Source of the DNA: Clostridia bacterium
GTDB lineage: Bacteria; Bacillota; Clostridia; UMGS1810
DNA: 64,000 bases
Assembly: GCA_017436905.1 (NCBI GenBank)
Contig: JAFSCF010000012.1
Location: 62,001-126,000 of the forward strand
Reading direction: 5' to 3'
The translations under genes were made by a program, and so were the position numbers. Shown one piece after another: positions 20,387-30,892 of this stretch (position 1 is its first letter; the number at the start of each line of letters is the position of its first letter). The notes below the pieces were generated by a model, which saw nothing but the letters and a program-made list of their open reading frames with translations, did no database searches and had not been told where the DNA came from.

Positions 20387-21139
20387 TCACCTCTGTAAAT
20401 CAGTAAGCAATTCGGGCTGTCCGTCTGTTACCAGAACGGTGTTTTCATAATGTGCTGCCAGCGACCCGTCTGCAGTGACAACTGTCCAGCCGTCACGCAG
20501 AGTGTTGATAGCAAACCCTCCTTGGTTAACCATTGGCTCTATAGCAAGGGCCATACCCTTAACGAGCCTTATTCCATGTCCCGCTTTTCCATAGTTTGGA
20601 ATTTCGGGGTCCTCATGAAGATTTTTGCCTATACCATGCCCACAGTAATTTCTGACAATGCTGAATCCGTTTTTCTCTACATATTCTTGTATTGCTGCAG
20701 ATATAGTGTAGAGCCTTTCACCGTGACGTGCGTATTTGATACCTTCGTAAAAACTCTGTTTGGTAACATCAATGAGTTTTTGAGCCTCATCTGAAATATT
20801 ACCTACAGCGAAAGTTCTGCACGCATCGCCGTGATAACCGTCTATCACAGCACCGATGTCCAGACTTATGATATCGCCTTCTTTGAGTTTATCCGAAGAC
20901 GGAATACCATGAATTACAACATTGTTTACAGAAGCACAGATACTTGCGGGGAAGCCGTTATAATTAAGGAAAGACGGCTTCGCTCCTTGACTTAATATAA
21001 ATTCTTTTGCAATCGTATCAAGTTCTTTAGTTGTTACTCCGGCTTTAACATAAGGTTTAAGCGCTTCAAATGTGCCGTACACGATTTTTCCTGCGCGACG
21101 CATTTTATCTGCTTCTGATGATGATTTAATATAAACCAT
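20387..21139 (-). CDS. map: type I methionine aminopeptidase
   Basis: A 250-residue enzyme that removes the initiator methionine from nascent proteins. The five metal ligands can be seen: Asp in SLDIGAVIDGYHGDACRTF (two), His in NYCGHGIGKNLHEDP, Glu in LAIEPMVNQG and Glu in HYENTVLV. It lacks the N-terminal zinc-finger extension. Between adk and the KOW gene, as in other Firmicutes. Confidence 0.97.
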   Translation of the reverse strand: MVYIKSSSEADKMRRAGKIVYGTFEALKPYVKAGVTTKELDTIAKEFILSQGAKPSFLNYNGFPASICASVNNVVIHGIPSSDKLKEGDIISLDIGAVIDGYHGDACRTFAVGNISDEAQKLIDVTKQSFYEGIKYARHGERLYTISAAIQEYVEKNGFSIVRNYCGHGIGKNLHEDPEIPNYGKAGHGIRLVKGMALAIEPMVNQGGFAINTLRDGWTVVTADGSLAAHYENTVLVTDGQPELLTDLQR

Positions 21140-21160
21140 AATTTACTCGCTCCATTACAC

Positions 21161-21802
21161 TTAAACCAACTCGTAGCCGATAGCCTTAAAAACTTCCTCC
21201 GTAGTGTGGCGAACATCGTCCTTACCAACAACGGTAACCAGTTTACCGGTTTCCTCATAATATTTGATGAGGGGTTCGGTCTGTTCATGATAAACAGCCA
21301 ATCTTTTTGCGATTGTTTCAGGATTATCATCTGCTCTGGTAACGAGTGCTTCGCCGCATTTATCGCAGAACTCGCCTTTAGATGAAGGATTCATAACCAC
21401 ATGGTATGTGGCGGCGCATTTAGGGCATTCTCTTCTGCCTGAAAGACGCTCCATAATAACTTCGTCATCTACATGAAGTGAAATAACATAGTCAATATCT
21501 ACCTTTTTATCATCTAATGCTTTAGCCTGCGCAATAGTACGTGGAAATCCGTCTAATATAAAACCGTTTACACAATCCGGCATAGAAATGCGCTCGTCTA
21601 AAAGACGAATAACTACATCATCGGGAACGAGCTGCCCGTTATCGATATATTTTTTAGCCTCTATGCCTACCTGTGTACCACTCTTAATTGCATTTCTTAT
21701 TATTGCGCCTGTGGAAATAGCAGGGATTGAAAGTTTTTCTTTAAGTTCTGCTGCCTGAGTTCCTTTACCCGCACCGGGAGCGCCTAACATAATAAGTTTC
21801 AT
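21161..21802 (-). CDS. adk: adenylate kinase
   Basis: A 213-residue kinase with the P-loop GAPGAGKGTQA near the N-terminus, DGFPRT near residue 84 and a LID domain holding a zinc-type four-cysteine site (CPKCAATYHV...CDKCGEA), the long Gram-positive form. It balances AMP, ADP and ATP. 24 bases after secY. Confidence 0.98.
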   Translation of the reverse strand: MKLIMLGAPGAGKGTQAAELKEKLSIPAISTGAIIRNAIKSGTQVGIEAKKYIDNGQLVPDDVVIRLLDERISMPDCVNGFILDGFPRTIAQAKALDDKKVDIDYVISLHVDDEVIMERLSGRRECPKCAATYHVVMNPSSKGEFCDKCGEALVTRADDNPETIAKRLAVYHEQTEPLIKYYEETGKLVTVVGKDDVRHTTEEVFKAIGYELV

Positions 21803-21826
21803 ATTACCACCTACAGTCTTAAATGA

Positions 21827-23092
21827 TTATTCTAAAAATCCTTTGTAGTGGCGCATTAACATCTGAGATTCAATCTGTTTAACAGTTTCAAGTGCAACAC
21901 CAACCATGATGAGCAATGAAGTACCGCCGATTGAAATCTGGAATCCGATAAATTTACCCATAATTAAAGGTAATGCTGCGATAACACCCAGGAACAGTGC
22001 ACCTGTAAGAGTAATCTTAGATAAGATTCTGCTTATAAAGTCGCTGGTGGGTTTACCGGGACGAATACCGGGTACAAAGCCGCCGTTCTTCTTCATATTG
22101 TTTGCAATTTCAATTGGATTGAACTGAATTGCTGTATAGAAATATGTGAAGAATATGATAAGCAATACATACATAACAATATAGAACCATGAGTTAGGTG
22201 AAAGAACGTTGAGAACTTTCAGCCAGAAACCACCGGTAGGAGCACCGAACAGGTTCATAAGTGTTGATGGGAATGCCATTATCGACATAGCGAAGATAAT
22301 CGGAATAACGCCTGCCATTGACACTTTAATCGGAATATGTGTGCTCTGGCCACCATACATTTTACGGCCAACCATACGTTTTGCATACTGAACAGGGATA
22401 CGTCTTTCAGCGTCGTTGATGAATACTACGAACACTACCATAGCGATTGCAATAACTGCAATTGCGATAAGTGCCCAGATATTGAGTGCACCAGCCTTGA
22501 AGTTGTTGAACAGACCGATTACACCTGAAGGAATACCTGAAACGATACCCGCAAAGATAATCATTGAAATACCGTTACCAATTCCGTTTTCGGTAATCTT
22601 CTCACCCAACCACATAAGGAATGCTGTACCTGCTGTAAAGGTAACAACGATTGTGATGAATGACAACACACCGGGATTTTCAACTGCGCCTTTAATACCG
22701 AAGTACAAACCTGTTGCCTGAATAAGCGCCAGAATAATTGTACCATATCTTGTCCAGGAAGCAATTTTCTTTCTGCCCTCTTCGCCTTCTTTAGACATAC
22801 GTTCAAGAGCAGGGATTGCTACAGTTAACAGTTGCAAAATAATTGAACTGTTAATGTATGGGGTGATACTCATTGCAAATATTGTTGCGTTTGAGAACGC
22901 ACCACCGGAGAAAGAATCCATCAGCGCAAACAGTGAACTGCCGTCGCTAACGAGTTCGGCAAGTGCTGCACTGTTAAGACCGGGAACAGGAATAAATGTA
23001 CCGAGTCTGAAAACTGCGAGCATTAAGAGTGTAAAAAGCATTTTCTTTCTCAAATCAGGGATTTTCCAAGCATCTCTAATTGTCTGAAACAC
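21827..23092 (-). CDS. secY: preprotein translocase subunit SecY
   Basis: A 421-residue protein with ten membrane helices forming the Sec channel. Recognisable parts are RLGTFIPVPGLN at the N-terminus, SMTPYINSSIILQLL-like ITPYINSSIILQLLTVAIP, RRIPVQYAKRMVG in a cytoplasmic loop and PGIRPGKPT before helix 9. One base separates it from rplO, so the two are tightly coupled. Confidence 0.98.
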   Translation of the reverse strand: MFQTIRDAWKIPDLRKKMLFTLLMLAVFRLGTFIPVPGLNSAALAELVSDGSSLFALMDSFSGGAFSNATIFAMSITPYINSSIILQLLTVAIPALERMSKEGEEGRKKIASWTRYGTIILALIQATGLYFGIKGAVENPGVLSFITIVVTFTAGTAFLMWLGEKITENGIGNGISMIIFAGIVSGIPSGVIGLFNNFKAGALNIWALIAIAVIAIAMVVFVVFINDAERRIPVQYAKRMVGRKMYGGQSTHIPIKVSMAGVIPIIFAMSIMAFPSTLMNLFGAPTGGFWLKVLNVLSPNSWFYIVMYVLLIIFFTYFYTAIQFNPIEIANNMKKNGGFVPGIRPGKPTSDFISRILSKITLTGALFLGVIAALPLIMGKFIGFQISIGGTSLLIMVGVALETVKQIESQMLMRHYKGFLE

Positions 23093-23093
23093 T

Positions 23094-23534
23094 TTATATC
23101 ACCTCTGCCTTTCCGCCGGCAGCTTCGATTTTCTCCTTAGCGCTTGCGGTGAATTTTGAAGCCTTTACGGTAATCTTTTTATCAAGTGTACCATTACCTA
23201 AAACTTTAATTCCATCACATACTTTTTTGATAACGCCTGCTTCTTTCAAAGCTTTTGCATCAACAACTGCACCATCTTCAAAAATATTAAAATCGGAAAC
23301 CTTGACTTCCGCATATTCTGTTGCAAAAATGTTTGTAAAACCGCGTTTAGGCAGACGTCTGTAGATAGGCATCTGGCCACCCTCAAAGCCCAGTCTTACG
23401 CCGCCGCCTGAGCGTGCGTTCTGACCTTTGTGACCGCGACCTGCTGTTTTACCGTTACCGGAGCCGTGACCTCTACCAATTCTTTTAGAGTTCTTTGTAG
23501 TACCAGCAGTGGGAGCAAGTTCATATAATTTCAT
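23094..23534 (-). CDS. rplO: 50S ribosomal protein L15
   Basis: A 146-residue protein starting [38 protein letters not shown], the basic glycine-rich extension of L15. I use ATG 23534, 6 bases after GGAGGTG; the ATG at 23543 lies too close to the site. Confidence 0.97.
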   Translation of the reverse strand: MKLYELAPTAGTTKNSKRIGRGHGSGNGKTAGRGHKGQNARSGGGVRLGFEGGQMPIYRRLPKRGFTNIFATEYAEVKVSDFNIFEDGAVVDAKALKEAGVIKKVCDGIKVLGNGTLDKKITVKASKFTASAKEKIEAAGGKAEVI

Positions 23535-23554
23535 GCAAGGCACCTCCTTTTTTA

Positions 23555-23734
23555 TTAGATTTCTTCTACTTTTACTAAGTGATTAACTTTTTTAACCATA
23601 CCTCTTATTTGAGGTGTGTCGTTATGAATTTTTTCGCTTCTGATTTTAGTCAGACCCAAAGCAGCAACGGTTGCAATCTGATCTTTTTTGCTGCCGATTG
23701 TGCTTTTGACTAAAGTAACTTTTAAATTAGCCAT
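23555..23734 (-). CDS. rpmD: 50S ribosomal protein L30
   Basis: A 59-residue protein, [19 protein letters not shown] at the start, then [10 protein letters not shown] and ending [10 protein letters not shown], the L30 fold. GAGGTAAAGCGAA precedes ATG 23734. It lies between rpsE and rplO as usual. Confidence 0.97.
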   Translation of the reverse strand: MANLKVTLVKSTIGSKKDQIATVAALGLTKIRSEKIHNDTPQIRGMVKKVNHLVKVEEI

Positions 23735-23773
23735 TTCGCTTTACCTCCTCAAATATTTTAAACGCTCAAACTA

Positions 23774-24274
23774 TTAACCTAATAACTCTTCAACGGTTTT
23801 GCCTCTGAGTTTTGCAACTTCTTCAGCAACCATAAGGTTTTTAAGTCCGTCGATTGTAGCATTTACCATATTACGAGGATTGTTGCTGCGCAGTGACTTA
23901 GTTCTGATGTCACGGATGCCGGCGAGCTCTAATACTGCTCTAACTCCGCCACCTGCGATAACACCGGTACCTTCACCGGCAGGCTTTAACAATACTCTAC
24001 CTGCACCAAACTCACCGATAATTTCGTGAGGGATTGTGGTATTTACCATAGGAACGGTAATCATATTTTTCTTAGCGTCGTCAATAGCTTTTCTAACAGC
24101 GTCGGGGATTTCAGCAGATTTACCTGCACCGGCACCTACGTGACCGTTTCCGTCACCAACTACTACCAATACGCTGAAACGCATTGTTCTACCGCCCTTT
24201 ACAGTTTTAGCAACACGATTGATGCTGACAACCTTTTCCTGTAAATCTAAAGTACTTGCATCTATTCTTTCCAT
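23774..24274 (-). CDS. rpsE: 30S ribosomal protein S5
   Basis: A 166-residue protein with the double-stranded-RNA-binding-like N-terminal domain ([37 protein letters not shown]) and the C-terminal domain ([25 protein letters not shown]). S5 affects accuracy of decoding. ATG 24274 is preferred to the TTG at 24286, which touches the ribosome site. Confidence 0.97.
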   Translation of the reverse strand: MERIDASTLDLQEKVVSINRVAKTVKGGRTMRFSVLVVVGDGNGHVGAGAGKSAEIPDAVRKAIDDAKKNMITVPMVNTTIPHEIIGEFGAGRVLLKPAGEGTGVIAGGGVRAVLELAGIRDIRTKSLRSNNPRNMVNATIDGLKNLMVAEEVAKLRGKTVEELLG

Positions 24275-24298
24275 AAAACTGGCCAAACCTCCTTTTTC

Positions 24299-24667
24299 TT
24301 AGAAATCTAATCCGCCTTCTCTAGCACCGGCGGCAAGTTCTGCAACTCTACCGTGATAGATATATCCGCCACGATCGAAAACTACCTGCTTAATACCTTT
24401 TTCGATAGCTTTCTTTGCAACTGCAATGCCTACTGCCTTTGCTGCTTCTTTATTACCACCATTGGTAATGCTTGCCTTTACATCAGCATCAAGTGAAGAA
24501 GCGGCTACTAAAGTAACACCTGCAGTATCATCAATAATCTGTGCGTATATATTGCTGGAACTTCTGAATACGTTCAGTCTGGGACGTTCAGCAGTACCGC
24601 TTACATTTTTTCTTACGCGGTAATGTCTTTTAATTCTCTGATCGTTACTGCTCTTTTTATTAACCAT
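24299..24667 (-). CDS. rplR: 50S ribosomal protein L18
   Basis: A 122-residue protein with [37 protein letters not shown] and the end [27 protein letters not shown]18 binds 5S rRNA. ATG 24667 lies 8 bases after AGGAG. Confidence 0.97.
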   Translation of the reverse strand: MVNKKSSNDQRIKRHYRVRKNVSGTAERPRLNVFRSSSNIYAQIIDDTAGVTLVAASSLDADVKASITNGGNKEAAKAVGIAVAKKAIEKGIKQVVFDRGGYIYHGRVAELAAGAREGGLDF

Positions 24668-24772
24668 GACCATAACTCCTTTCTTAAAAAGTAAATCTGT
24701 ATCTCCGCTTTAAACAGCGGGATTAACTTTTTCAGGATATGAAAATCAAAATGGGTTTCAAGAAATACTGAA

Positions 24773-25318
24773 TTATTTCTTACCGCCTGTTTTACCTTCT
24801 TTTCTCCTGATATGCTCATCAGCATATTTAATACCTTTGCCCTTGTAAGGCTCGGGGGGACGTTTCTCACGAATCTGTGCGGCAATCTGTCCTACGATCT
24901 GTTTGTCGATACCTTTAACGATAATTGTGTTGGCATCGGGTGCCTCCAGTGTGTAATCGTCAGTATCTTCAAACTCTACCGGATGAGAAAAGCCCAGGTT
25001 CAGAGTTAATTTCTTTCCCTGTTTTGCACAACGGTAACCTACACCGTTGATTTCGAGTTTTTTCTCGAAGCCATCTGTAACACCTACAACCATGTTGTTC
25101 AAGAGTGTTCTTGTCAGGCCGTGGAAAGATCTGTTTTCTTTTTTATCGTTAGGTCTGGTCACAACGATCTGTGCGCCATCCTGTGCAATAGTTATTTCCT
25201 TGCGGAATTTCTTTGTTAAAGTACCTTTAGGGCCTTTAACTACTACCTCGTTCTCAGGGCTTACTTTTACTTCAACACCTGCGGGAACGTTGATAGGCAT
25301 ATTTCCTATTCTTGACAA
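24773..25318 (-). CDS. rplF: 50S ribosomal protein L6
   Basis: A 181-residue protein starting [32 protein letters not shown] and ending in the [27 protein letters not shown] tail, with the two L6 repeats. L6 lies near the factor-binding site. Confidence 0.98.
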   Translation of the reverse strand: MSRIGNMPINVPAGVEVKVSPENEVVVKGPKGTLTKKFRKEITIAQDGAQIVVTRPNDKKENRSFHGLTRTLLNNMVVGVTDGFEKKLEINGVGYRCAKQGKKLTLNLGFSHPVEFEDTDDYTLEAPDANTIIVKGIDKQIVGQIAAQIREKRPPEPYKGKGIKYADEHIRRKEGKTGGKK

Positions 25319-25340
25319 TTATCTCACCTCCTGAAAGTCA

Positions 25341-25739
25341 TTACCAAATAAATGCTAATACTTCGCCACCTACGTTTTCACTTCTTGCTTTTTTGTCGGT
25401 CATAATACCTTTAGAAGTTGAAATGATAGCGATACCGAGACCTCTTAATACTCTCGGAAGTTCATCTTTACTTGCGTATACTCTCAAACCGGGTTTTGAA
25501 ATCCTCTTGAGTCCTGTAATAACCTTCTGTTTGTTAGGACCGTATTTAAGAGTAACTTTTATAATGCCTTGCAGTCCGTCCTCTATAACTTCATAACCTG
25601 CAATATAACCTTCTTCCAGTAAAATCTTAGCAATTTCTACTTTAATCTTTGATGAAGGAATATTAACGGTTTCATGTTTGGAAGAATTCGCGTTTCTGAT
25701 ACGTGTGAGCATATCAGCAATCGGATCTGTTATCTGCAT
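25341..25739 (-). CDS. rpsH: 30S ribosomal protein S8
   Basis: A 132-residue protein starting [31 protein letters not shown], ending [19 protein letters not shown]8 binds central 16S rRNA and in E. coli represses the spc operon. Confidence 0.98.
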   Translation of the reverse strand: MQITDPIADMLTRIRNANSSKHETVNIPSSKIKVEIAKILLEEGYIAGYEVIEDGLQGIIKVTLKYGPNKQKVITGLKRISKPGLRVYASKDELPRVLRGLGIAIISTSKGIMTDKKARSENVGGEVLAFIW

Positions 25740-25790
25740 TTTGCTACCTCCTTTTTTGTAGTCTGTAGTTCTATATTATTTAGTCCGGTT

Positions 25791-25976
25791 TTACCAACTT
25801 GCTTTTCTAACACCGGGAATCTGACCCTTATAAGCCAACTCTCTGAAACAGATACGGCAAATGCCATATTTTCTAAGGTATGCGTGGGGTCTGCCGCAGA
25901 TTTTGCATCTGTTATATTCTCTTGTACTGAATTTCTGCTTTTTCTGCTGCTTTAATATCATTGCCTTTTTAGCCAT
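25791..25976 (-). CDS. rpsZ: 30S ribosomal protein S14, zinc type
   Basis: A 61-residue zinc-binding S14 with the paired cysteines CKICG and CRICF and the end [11 protein letters not shown]. It is the short C+ form, distinct from the 89-residue zinc-free form. Confidence 0.97.
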   Translation of the reverse strand: MAKKAMILKQQKKQKFSTREYNRCKICGRPHAYLRKYGICRICFRELAYKGQIPGVRKASW

Positions 25977-25992
25977 GTATTGTTACCTCCCC

Positions 25993-26535
25993 TCAAGCCT
26001 TTATAAACGGAGCACCCATCAGTGAAAGAAGTTCTCTTGCTTCTTCGTCTGTGTTTGCTGTTGTAACGAATATAATGTCCATACCTCTGATTTTGTCTAT
26101 CTTATCATAGTCAATTTCCGGGAATATGAGTTGCTCTTTAATACCAAGCGCGTAGTTACCGCGGCCATCGAAAGAGTTAGCACTGATACCATGGAAGTCT
26201 CTTACACGGGGAAGAGCAACTGAGAACAGTCTATCCATGAATTCGTACATCTTATCGCTTCTTAAGGTAACTTTGCAGCCGATGTTCATGCCTTCTCTGA
26301 GTTTAAAGTTAGCAACAGATTTTTTTGCTTTAGTAATAACGGGTTTCTGGCCTGTTATAGCAGCAAGGTCTGAAACGGCAGCTTCAAGTGCTTTTGCATT
26401 ATCCTTAGCTTCGCCTACACCGATGTTAACAACGATTTTCTCGAACTTAGGAATCTGCATGGGGCTTTTGTATCCGAACTTCTCCATCATAGCACTTCTA
26501 ACTTCGTTTTCGTATTTATCTCTAAATCTTGCCAT
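25993..26535 (-). CDS. rplE: 50S ribosomal protein L5
   Basis: A 180-residue protein starting [41 protein letters not shown], ending [23 protein letters not shown]5 binds 5S rRNA. ATG 26535 lies 10 bases after GAGGAGG. Confidence 0.98.
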   Translation of the reverse strand: MARFRDKYENEVRSAMMEKFGYKSPMQIPKFEKIVVNIGVGEAKDNAKALEAAVSDLAAITGQKPVITKAKKSVANFKLREGMNIGCKVTLRSDKMYEFMDRLFSVALPRVRDFHGISANSFDGRGNYALGIKEQLIFPEIDYDKIDKIRGMDIIFVTTANTDEEARELLSLMGAPFIKA

Positions 26536-26563
26536 TGCCGAAAATCCTCCTCTCAATCAAAAA

Positions 26564-26890
26564 TTATTTCTCAAATACTTCTGAGCAGTTTTTGCATACT
26601 CTTACCTTTGAACCGTCGTCGAGTAATTTGTAACCGATACGGGTTGCTTTACCGCAAGAAGGGCACACGTGCATAACTTTGCAAGCGTAAAGTGCTGCTT
26701 CCTGAGTGATAATTCCGCTCTGGTCACCCTGTTTTCTGGGTTTAACATGTTTTGTAGCCATGTTAACACCTTCAACGATTACTTTTCTTGAAGCGGCGTC
26801 AACTGATAAAACTTTGCCTTTTTTGCCTTTATCTTTACCGGAGATAACTACTACGTTATCACCTTTTTTAATGCTTACTCTGTTTCTCAT
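26564..26890 (-). CDS. rplX: 50S ribosomal protein L24
   Basis: A 108-residue protein with an N-terminal KOW motif (KKGDNVVVISGKDKGKKGKVLSVD) and a C-terminal four-cysteine cluster (CPSCGKATRIGY...CKNCSEVF) as in many Clostridia. It starts large-subunit assembly. Confidence 0.97.
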   Translation of the reverse strand: MRNRVSIKKGDNVVVISGKDKGKKGKVLSVDAASRKVIVEGVNMATKHVKPRKQGDQSGIITQEAALYACKVMHVCPSCGKATRIGYKLLDDGSKVRVCKNCSEVFEK

Positions 26891-26904
26891 TTATCGACAC
26901 CTCC

Positions 26905-27273
26905 TTAAAGTACTTCCGGTGCTAATGACAATATCTTCATGTACTCCTTCTCACGAAGTTCTCTGGCGATGGGGCCAAAGATACGAGTACCTGTTGGGTT
27001 TTTATCATCTCTTATAATAACAGCTGCATTTTCATCAAATTTGATGTAAGTGCCGTCAGATCTTCTAAGACCTTTTACACTTCTTACTACAACTGCTTTT
27101 ACAACGTCACCTTTTTTAACAACACCGCCGGGTGTTGCTTTTTTAACAGAAGCAACTACTACGTCGCCAATGTTTGCATACTTTCTGCGGCTACCGCCCA
27201 GAACTCTGATGCACATAAGTTCCTTAGCGCCTGTGTTATCGGCAACTTTTAATAAAGTCTGCTGTTGTATCAC
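26905..27273 (-). CDS. rplN: 50S ribosomal protein L14
   Basis: A 122-residue protein starting [27 protein letters not shown] and ending [27 protein letters not shown]14 bridges to 16S rRNA helix 14. Confidence 0.98.
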   Translation of the reverse strand: MIQQQTLLKVADNTGAKELMCIRVLGGSRRKYANIGDVVVASVKKATPGGVVKKGDVVKAVVVRSVKGLRRSDGTYIKFDENAAVIIRDDKNPTGTRIFGPIARELREKEYMKILSLAPEVL

Positions 27274-27299
27274 TTAAACTCTCTCCTTCCATTAAAAGA

Positions 27300-27554
27300 T
27301 TACTGAGCTTTCTCGGTAATTTCAACCAGTCTCCATCTCTTATCTTTAGAAAGTGGTCTTGTTTCCATAACCTTTACTCTGTCGCCTACTCTTGCCACCT
27401 GATTTTCATCATGAGCTTTCAGCTTATAAGTTCTCTTCATAATTTTACCGTAAAGCGGATGCTTAACGTTATATTCAATAGCAACTACAATGGTTTTGTC
27501 CATTTTGTCACTTACAACTTTACCTATACGGGTTTTTCTGTAATTGCGTTCCAT
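27300..27554 (-). CDS. rpsQ: 30S ribosomal protein S17
   Basis: An 84-residue OB-fold protein, [27 protein letters not shown]...[19 protein letters not shown], a primary 16S rRNA binder. Confidence 0.98.
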   Translation of the reverse strand: MERNYRKTRIGKVVSDKMDKTIVVAIEYNVKHPLYGKIMKRTYKLKAHDENQVARVGDRVKVMETRPLSKDKRWRLVEITEKAQ

Positions 27555-27579
27555 TTACATGTTCCTCCTCTCTTATTAA

Positions 27580-27774
27580 TTAAACAGTTAATTCTCTTTC
27601 GCGAAGGATTGTTTTAACTCTTGCAATTGTACGCTTAACATCGGTTATTCTCTGAGGGTTGTCAAGCTGATTTGTAGCGTGCTGGAATCTTAAATTAAAC
27701 AGCTCAGCTTTCAACTCATCTAACTTCTGGTTCAGCTCCATGTCGGTAAAATCTCTGATTTCATTAACCTTCAT
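27580..27774 (-). CDS. rpmC: 50S ribosomal protein L29
   Basis: A 64-residue helical protein starting [31 protein letters not shown]. It lies at the tunnel exit where trigger factor and SRP dock. Its start overlaps the end of rplP by 11 bases. Confidence 0.97.
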   Translation of the reverse strand: MKVNEIRDFTDMELNQKLDELKAELFNLRFQHATNQLDNPQRITDVKRTIARVKTILRERELTV

Positions 27775-28201
27775 TCAAATCACCGTCCATTTCCTGAGCA
27801 GCAGAAATGATTTTGCATTTTACAGGAAGTTTGTGAATAGCGAGACGCAGTGCCTCTCTTGCAACTTCCTCATCAACTCCGCCGATCTCAAATAATACTC
27901 TGCCGGGTTTAACAACTGCTACCCAGTACTCAGGTGAACCTTTACCGCTACCCATACGAGTTTCAGCAGGTTTCTCTGTAACAGGTTTATCCGGGAAAAT
28001 CTTAATCCATACCTGACCGCCTCTCTTTGTATAACGTGTCATCGCTATACGGGCAGCCTCTATCTGGTTACTGGTAATCCAAGCGGGTTCTAATGCCTGA
28101 ATACCAAAATCACCGTTAGAAACAGTATTGCCGCGGAGAGCCTTACCTTTCATGCGACCGCGCATTACTCTTCTGTATTTAACTCTTTTTGGTAATAACA
28201 T
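27764..28201 (-). CDS. rplP: 50S ribosomal protein L16
   Basis: A 145-residue protein starting [33 protein letters not shown], with [26 protein letters not shown]16 shapes the A-site tRNA pocket. Confidence 0.98.
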   Translation of the reverse strand: MLLPKRVKYRRVMRGRMKGKALRGNTVSNGDFGIQALEPAWITSNQIEAARIAMTRYTKRGGQVWIKIFPDKPVTEKPAETRMGSGKGSPEYWVAVVKPGRVLFEIGGVDEEVAREALRLAIHKLPVKCKIISAAQEMDGDLNEG

Positions 28202-28204
28202 TGC

Positions 28205-28966
28205 TTATTTACCTCCTTCACCGTTGGCGCCTTTAGCGGCTCTGGGAGCTCTTGCAGGTCTCTGACCACCCTGACGGGGTGCTCTGTTAGTTCTTGGAGC
28301 ACGTTCTTCTTTACGTTCTCTGCCGAACTGTGCACTTGCATTGAGGATCTCGCCTTTATAAATCCAAACTTTTACGCCGATTTTGCCGTATGTTGTGTCA
28401 GCCTCATAGAAACCGTAATCGATGTCTGCTCTGAGTGTCTGCAGCGGAATAGTACCTTCATGGTAGTGCTCGCTTCTTGCAATTTCAGCACCGCCCAAAC
28501 GACCTGATACGCAAGTTTTGATACCTTTAGCACCCATTTTCATAGCGCGCTGCATGCACTGTTTCATAGCACGTCTGAAAGAAATTCTGCGCTCTAACTG
28601 TGCAGCGATATTCTCAGCAACCAACTGTGCATTAACATCAGCATTTCTAACTTCAACAATATTGAGAACTACAGTTTTATTAATGAGTTTCTCAACTTTT
28701 GCTTTAACTTTCTCTTTTTCTGCTCCACTGCGGCCGATAATGATACCGGGTTTAGCGGCATGAACATTAATAACAACTCTGTTATTTGCTCTTTCAATTT
28801 CAATAGCAGCAATGCCGGCAGCAAAAAGTTCTTTCTTTAAGAATTTTCTTATGTTGTAATCTTCTACAAGATTATTACCGAAATCTTTTTTGTTAGCATA
28901 CCATTTGGAATCCCAATCTTTGATAACGCCAACTCTTAATCCGTGCGGATTTACTTTCTGACCCAA
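28205..28966 (-). CDS. rpsC: 30S ribosomal protein S3
   Basis: A 253-residue protein starting [30 protein letters not shown] with the KH domain ([24 protein letters not shown]) and the C-terminal S3 domain. The last 35 residues form an Arg/Pro/Ala-rich, low-complexity tail ([21 protein letters not shown]), longer than in Bacillus. Confidence 0.98.
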   Translation of the reverse strand: MGQKVNPHGLRVGVIKDWDSKWYANKKDFGNNLVEDYNIRKFLKKELFAAGIAAIEIERANNRVVINVHAAKPGIIIGRSGAEKEKVKAKVEKLINKTVVLNIVEVRNADVNAQLVAENIAAQLERRISFRRAMKQCMQRAMKMGAKGIKTCVSGRLGGAEIARSEHYHEGTIPLQTLRADIDYGFYEADTTYGKIGVKVWIYKGEILNASAQFGRERKEERAPRTNRAPRQGGQRPARAPRAAKGANGEGGK

Positions 28967-28984
28967 AATCGTTACCTCCTTTGC

Positions 28985-29329
28985 TTAGTTCTTTTCCTTC
29001 AGCACAACTGTAATGTGTGAAGTTCTTTTTCTAATTCTGAACGCTCTACCCTGAGCTCTAGGTCTAATTCTTTTAAGTGTAGGTCCCTGAGTAGCATAGA
29101 TTTCTGCAACGTAAAGTTTTTCAACGTCCATTTCATGGTTGTTTTCAGCATTAGCGATTGCAGATTTCAAAAGTTTCTCAACTAACTCAGCAGCAGCTTT
29201 AGGTGTGAATTTCAAAACTGCCAGAGCTTCGCCTACGGATTTATTTCTGATAAGGTCGATAACAACCTTTACCTTTCTGGATGAAATACGCGCATAGCTT
29301 AATTTAGCTTTTGCAACTTTCTGTTCCAT
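28985..29329 (-). CDS. rplV: 50S ribosomal protein L22
   Basis: A 114-residue protein with [42 protein letters not shown] and the tunnel loop [20 protein letters not shown]. Its loop lines the exit tunnel, where macrolides act. Confidence 0.98.
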   Translation of the reverse strand: MEQKVAKAKLSYARISSRKVKVVIDLIRNKSVGEALAVLKFTPKAAAELVEKLLKSAIANAENNHEMDVEKLYVAEIYATQGPTLKRIRPRAQGRAFRIRKRTSHITVVLKEKN

Positions 29330-29373
29330 AGTTAATCCTCCTCTCGTGGAATTTCAGTTACCATTATGATTGA

Positions 29374-29646
29374 TTATTTGGATGTTTTTGAACCTGCATG
29401 ACCTTTAAAGGTACGTGTAGGAGCAAATTCTCCCAACTTGTGTCCTACCATATCCTCTGTTACATATACAGGCACGTGTTTTCTGCCGTCATGAACTGCG
29501 ATGGTATGACCAACCATATCGGGGAATATTGTAGATGCACGTGACCAAGTTTTGATAACTCTTTTTTCACCTGCATTATTCATATCGATAATCCTTTTTA
29601 AAAGGCGTTCTTCCACATAAGGTCCTTTTTTAACTGATCTTGACAT
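29374..29646 (-). CDS. rpsS: 30S ribosomal protein S19
   Basis: A 90-residue protein starting [19 protein letters not shown] and ending [20 protein letters not shown]. It sits in the 30S head next to S13. Confidence 0.98.
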   Translation of the reverse strand: MSRSVKKGPYVEERLLKRIIDMNNAGEKRVIKTWSRASTIFPDMVGHTIAVHDGRKHVPVYVTEDMVGHKLGEFAPTRTFKGHAGSKTSK

Positions 29647-29684
29647 TAGTGAACCTCCTTCCGAAACATTTAAGTTTTACGCGG

Positions 29685-29708
29685 CAGTTTGTGCAGTTGC
29701 ACAAACTG
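29685..29708 (-). other. intercistronic stem-loop between rplB and rpsS
   Basis: Perfect 10-bp stem CAGTTTGTGC/GCACAAACTG with a 4-base loop, 38 bases before rpsS. No T-run follows, so it is not a typical terminator. Confidence 0.6.
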
Positions 29709-29734
29709 ACCGGCGAATTAATGTCAAGCAAAAA

Positions 29735-30568
29735 TTATCTGCCGTTTCTGCGTTTAACGATAAATTTGTTGCTTGCTTTTTTCTTGGAACGTGTCTTGTG
29801 ACCAAGAGTAGGTTTACCCCAGGGGGTAACAGGTCCGGGTTTACCGATAGGTGATTTACCTTCACCACCACCGTGGGGGTGATCACAGGGGTTCATTACT
29901 ACACCACGTACGGTAGGTCTCCAACCCATGTGTCTTTTTCTACCTGCTTTACCGATTGACATGTTCTCGTGATCGCCGTTACCAACTTCACCGATTGTTG
30001 CTTTGCAGTCAAGTCTGATTAATCTAACTTCGCCAGAGGGAAGTCTAACCTGTGCATAGCCGTTCTCTTTAGCCATAAGCTGTGCAGAGTTACCTGCTGC
30101 TCTAACTAACTGACCGCCTCTGTTGGGGAACAGTTCGATGTTGTGGATTAAAGTACCAACGGGAATGTTCTGAATGAAGAGTGCGTTACCGGGTTTGATA
30201 TCGCAGTCAGCACCTGAACGTACAACGTCGCCAACTTTTAAACCGTTGGGAGCGATGATGTAACTTTTTACGCCGTCTTCGTACTCGATAAGAGCGATGT
30301 TTGCGCTTCTGTTGGGGTCGTACTCGATTGTACGAACAGTAGCGTTGATACCGTCTTTATTTCTTTTGAAATCAATAATTCTGTATTTTCTTTTGTTTCC
30401 GCCGCCTCTGTGACGAACAGTAATTCTACCGTATGAGTTTCTGCCTGAGTGCTTCTTTAAAGGTTCAAGCAAAGATTTCTCGGGAGCAACCTTGGATAAT
30501 TCCTCAAAGGTTGATACTGTCATAAATCTGCGGGCGGGTGATGTAGGATTAAAACTTCTTAATGCAAT
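29735..30568 (-). CDS. rplB: 50S ribosomal protein L2, with an ATT start
   Basis: A 277-residue protein; from Met 30523 it reads [33 protein letters not shown], and the C-terminus has the catalytic-centre block [24 protein letters not shown]2 supports subunit joining and peptidyl transfer. Upstream of 30523 the same frame reads [14 protein letters not shown], which matches the conserved L2 N-terminus ([14 protein letters not shown] type), and it is preceded by ATT at 30568-30566 and, two codons further, a stop. No ATG, GTG, TTG or CTG lies in this stretch. AAGGAG and AAGGA lie just before the ATT. I therefore call an ATT start, giving the usual family length. Confidence 0.93.
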   Translation of the reverse strand: MALRSFNPTSPARRFMTVSTFEELSKVAPEKSLLEPLKKHSGRNSYGRITVRHRGGGNKRKYRIIDFKRNKDGINATVRTIEYDPNRSANIALIEYEDGVKSYIIAPNGLKVGDVVRSGADCDIKPGNALFIQNIPVGTLIHNIELFPNRGGQLVRAAGNSAQLMAKENGYAQVRLPSGEVRLIRLDCKATIGEVGNGDHENMSIGKAGRKRHMGWRPTVRGVVMNPCDHPHGGGEGKSPIGKPGPVTPWGKPTLGHKTRSKKKASNKFIVKRRNGR

Positions 30569-30601
30569 TCCTTATTCACTCCTTCTGCTTTATCTATTTA
30601 A

Positions 30602-30892
30602 TTAAGCCATGCCTTCAAAGAATTCAATGGTTTTGCTGTCTGCTGTTAATTTAACAGTAGCCTTTTTCCAGTCAGGACGTTTGCCCATGTGGACACCCAT
30701 TCTCTTCATTTTTCCGCGAACTCTTGAAGTAGTTACCTTTTCAACTTTAACGCCGAAAATCTGCTCTACAGCTTTTCTGATTTCGATTTTGTTTGCGTTA
30801 AGGGCTACTTTAAAGGTGTACTTGCGATCAGCCAACTGATCCATGCTTTTCTCAGAAACGATAGGCTTTATGATGATATCGTGCATAGTCAT
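30602..30892 (-). CDS. rplW: 50S ribosomal protein L23
   Basis: A 96-residue protein starting [50 protein letters not shown]. It docks trigger factor at the tunnel exit. ATG overlaps the rplD stop by one base (TAATG), with GGAGGTG 8 bases upstream. Confidence 0.98.
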   Translation of the reverse strand: MTMHDIIIKPIVSEKSMDQLADRKYTFKVALNANKIEIRKAVEQIFGVKVEKVTTSRVRGKMKRMGVHMGKRPDWKKATVKLTADSKTIEFFEGMA

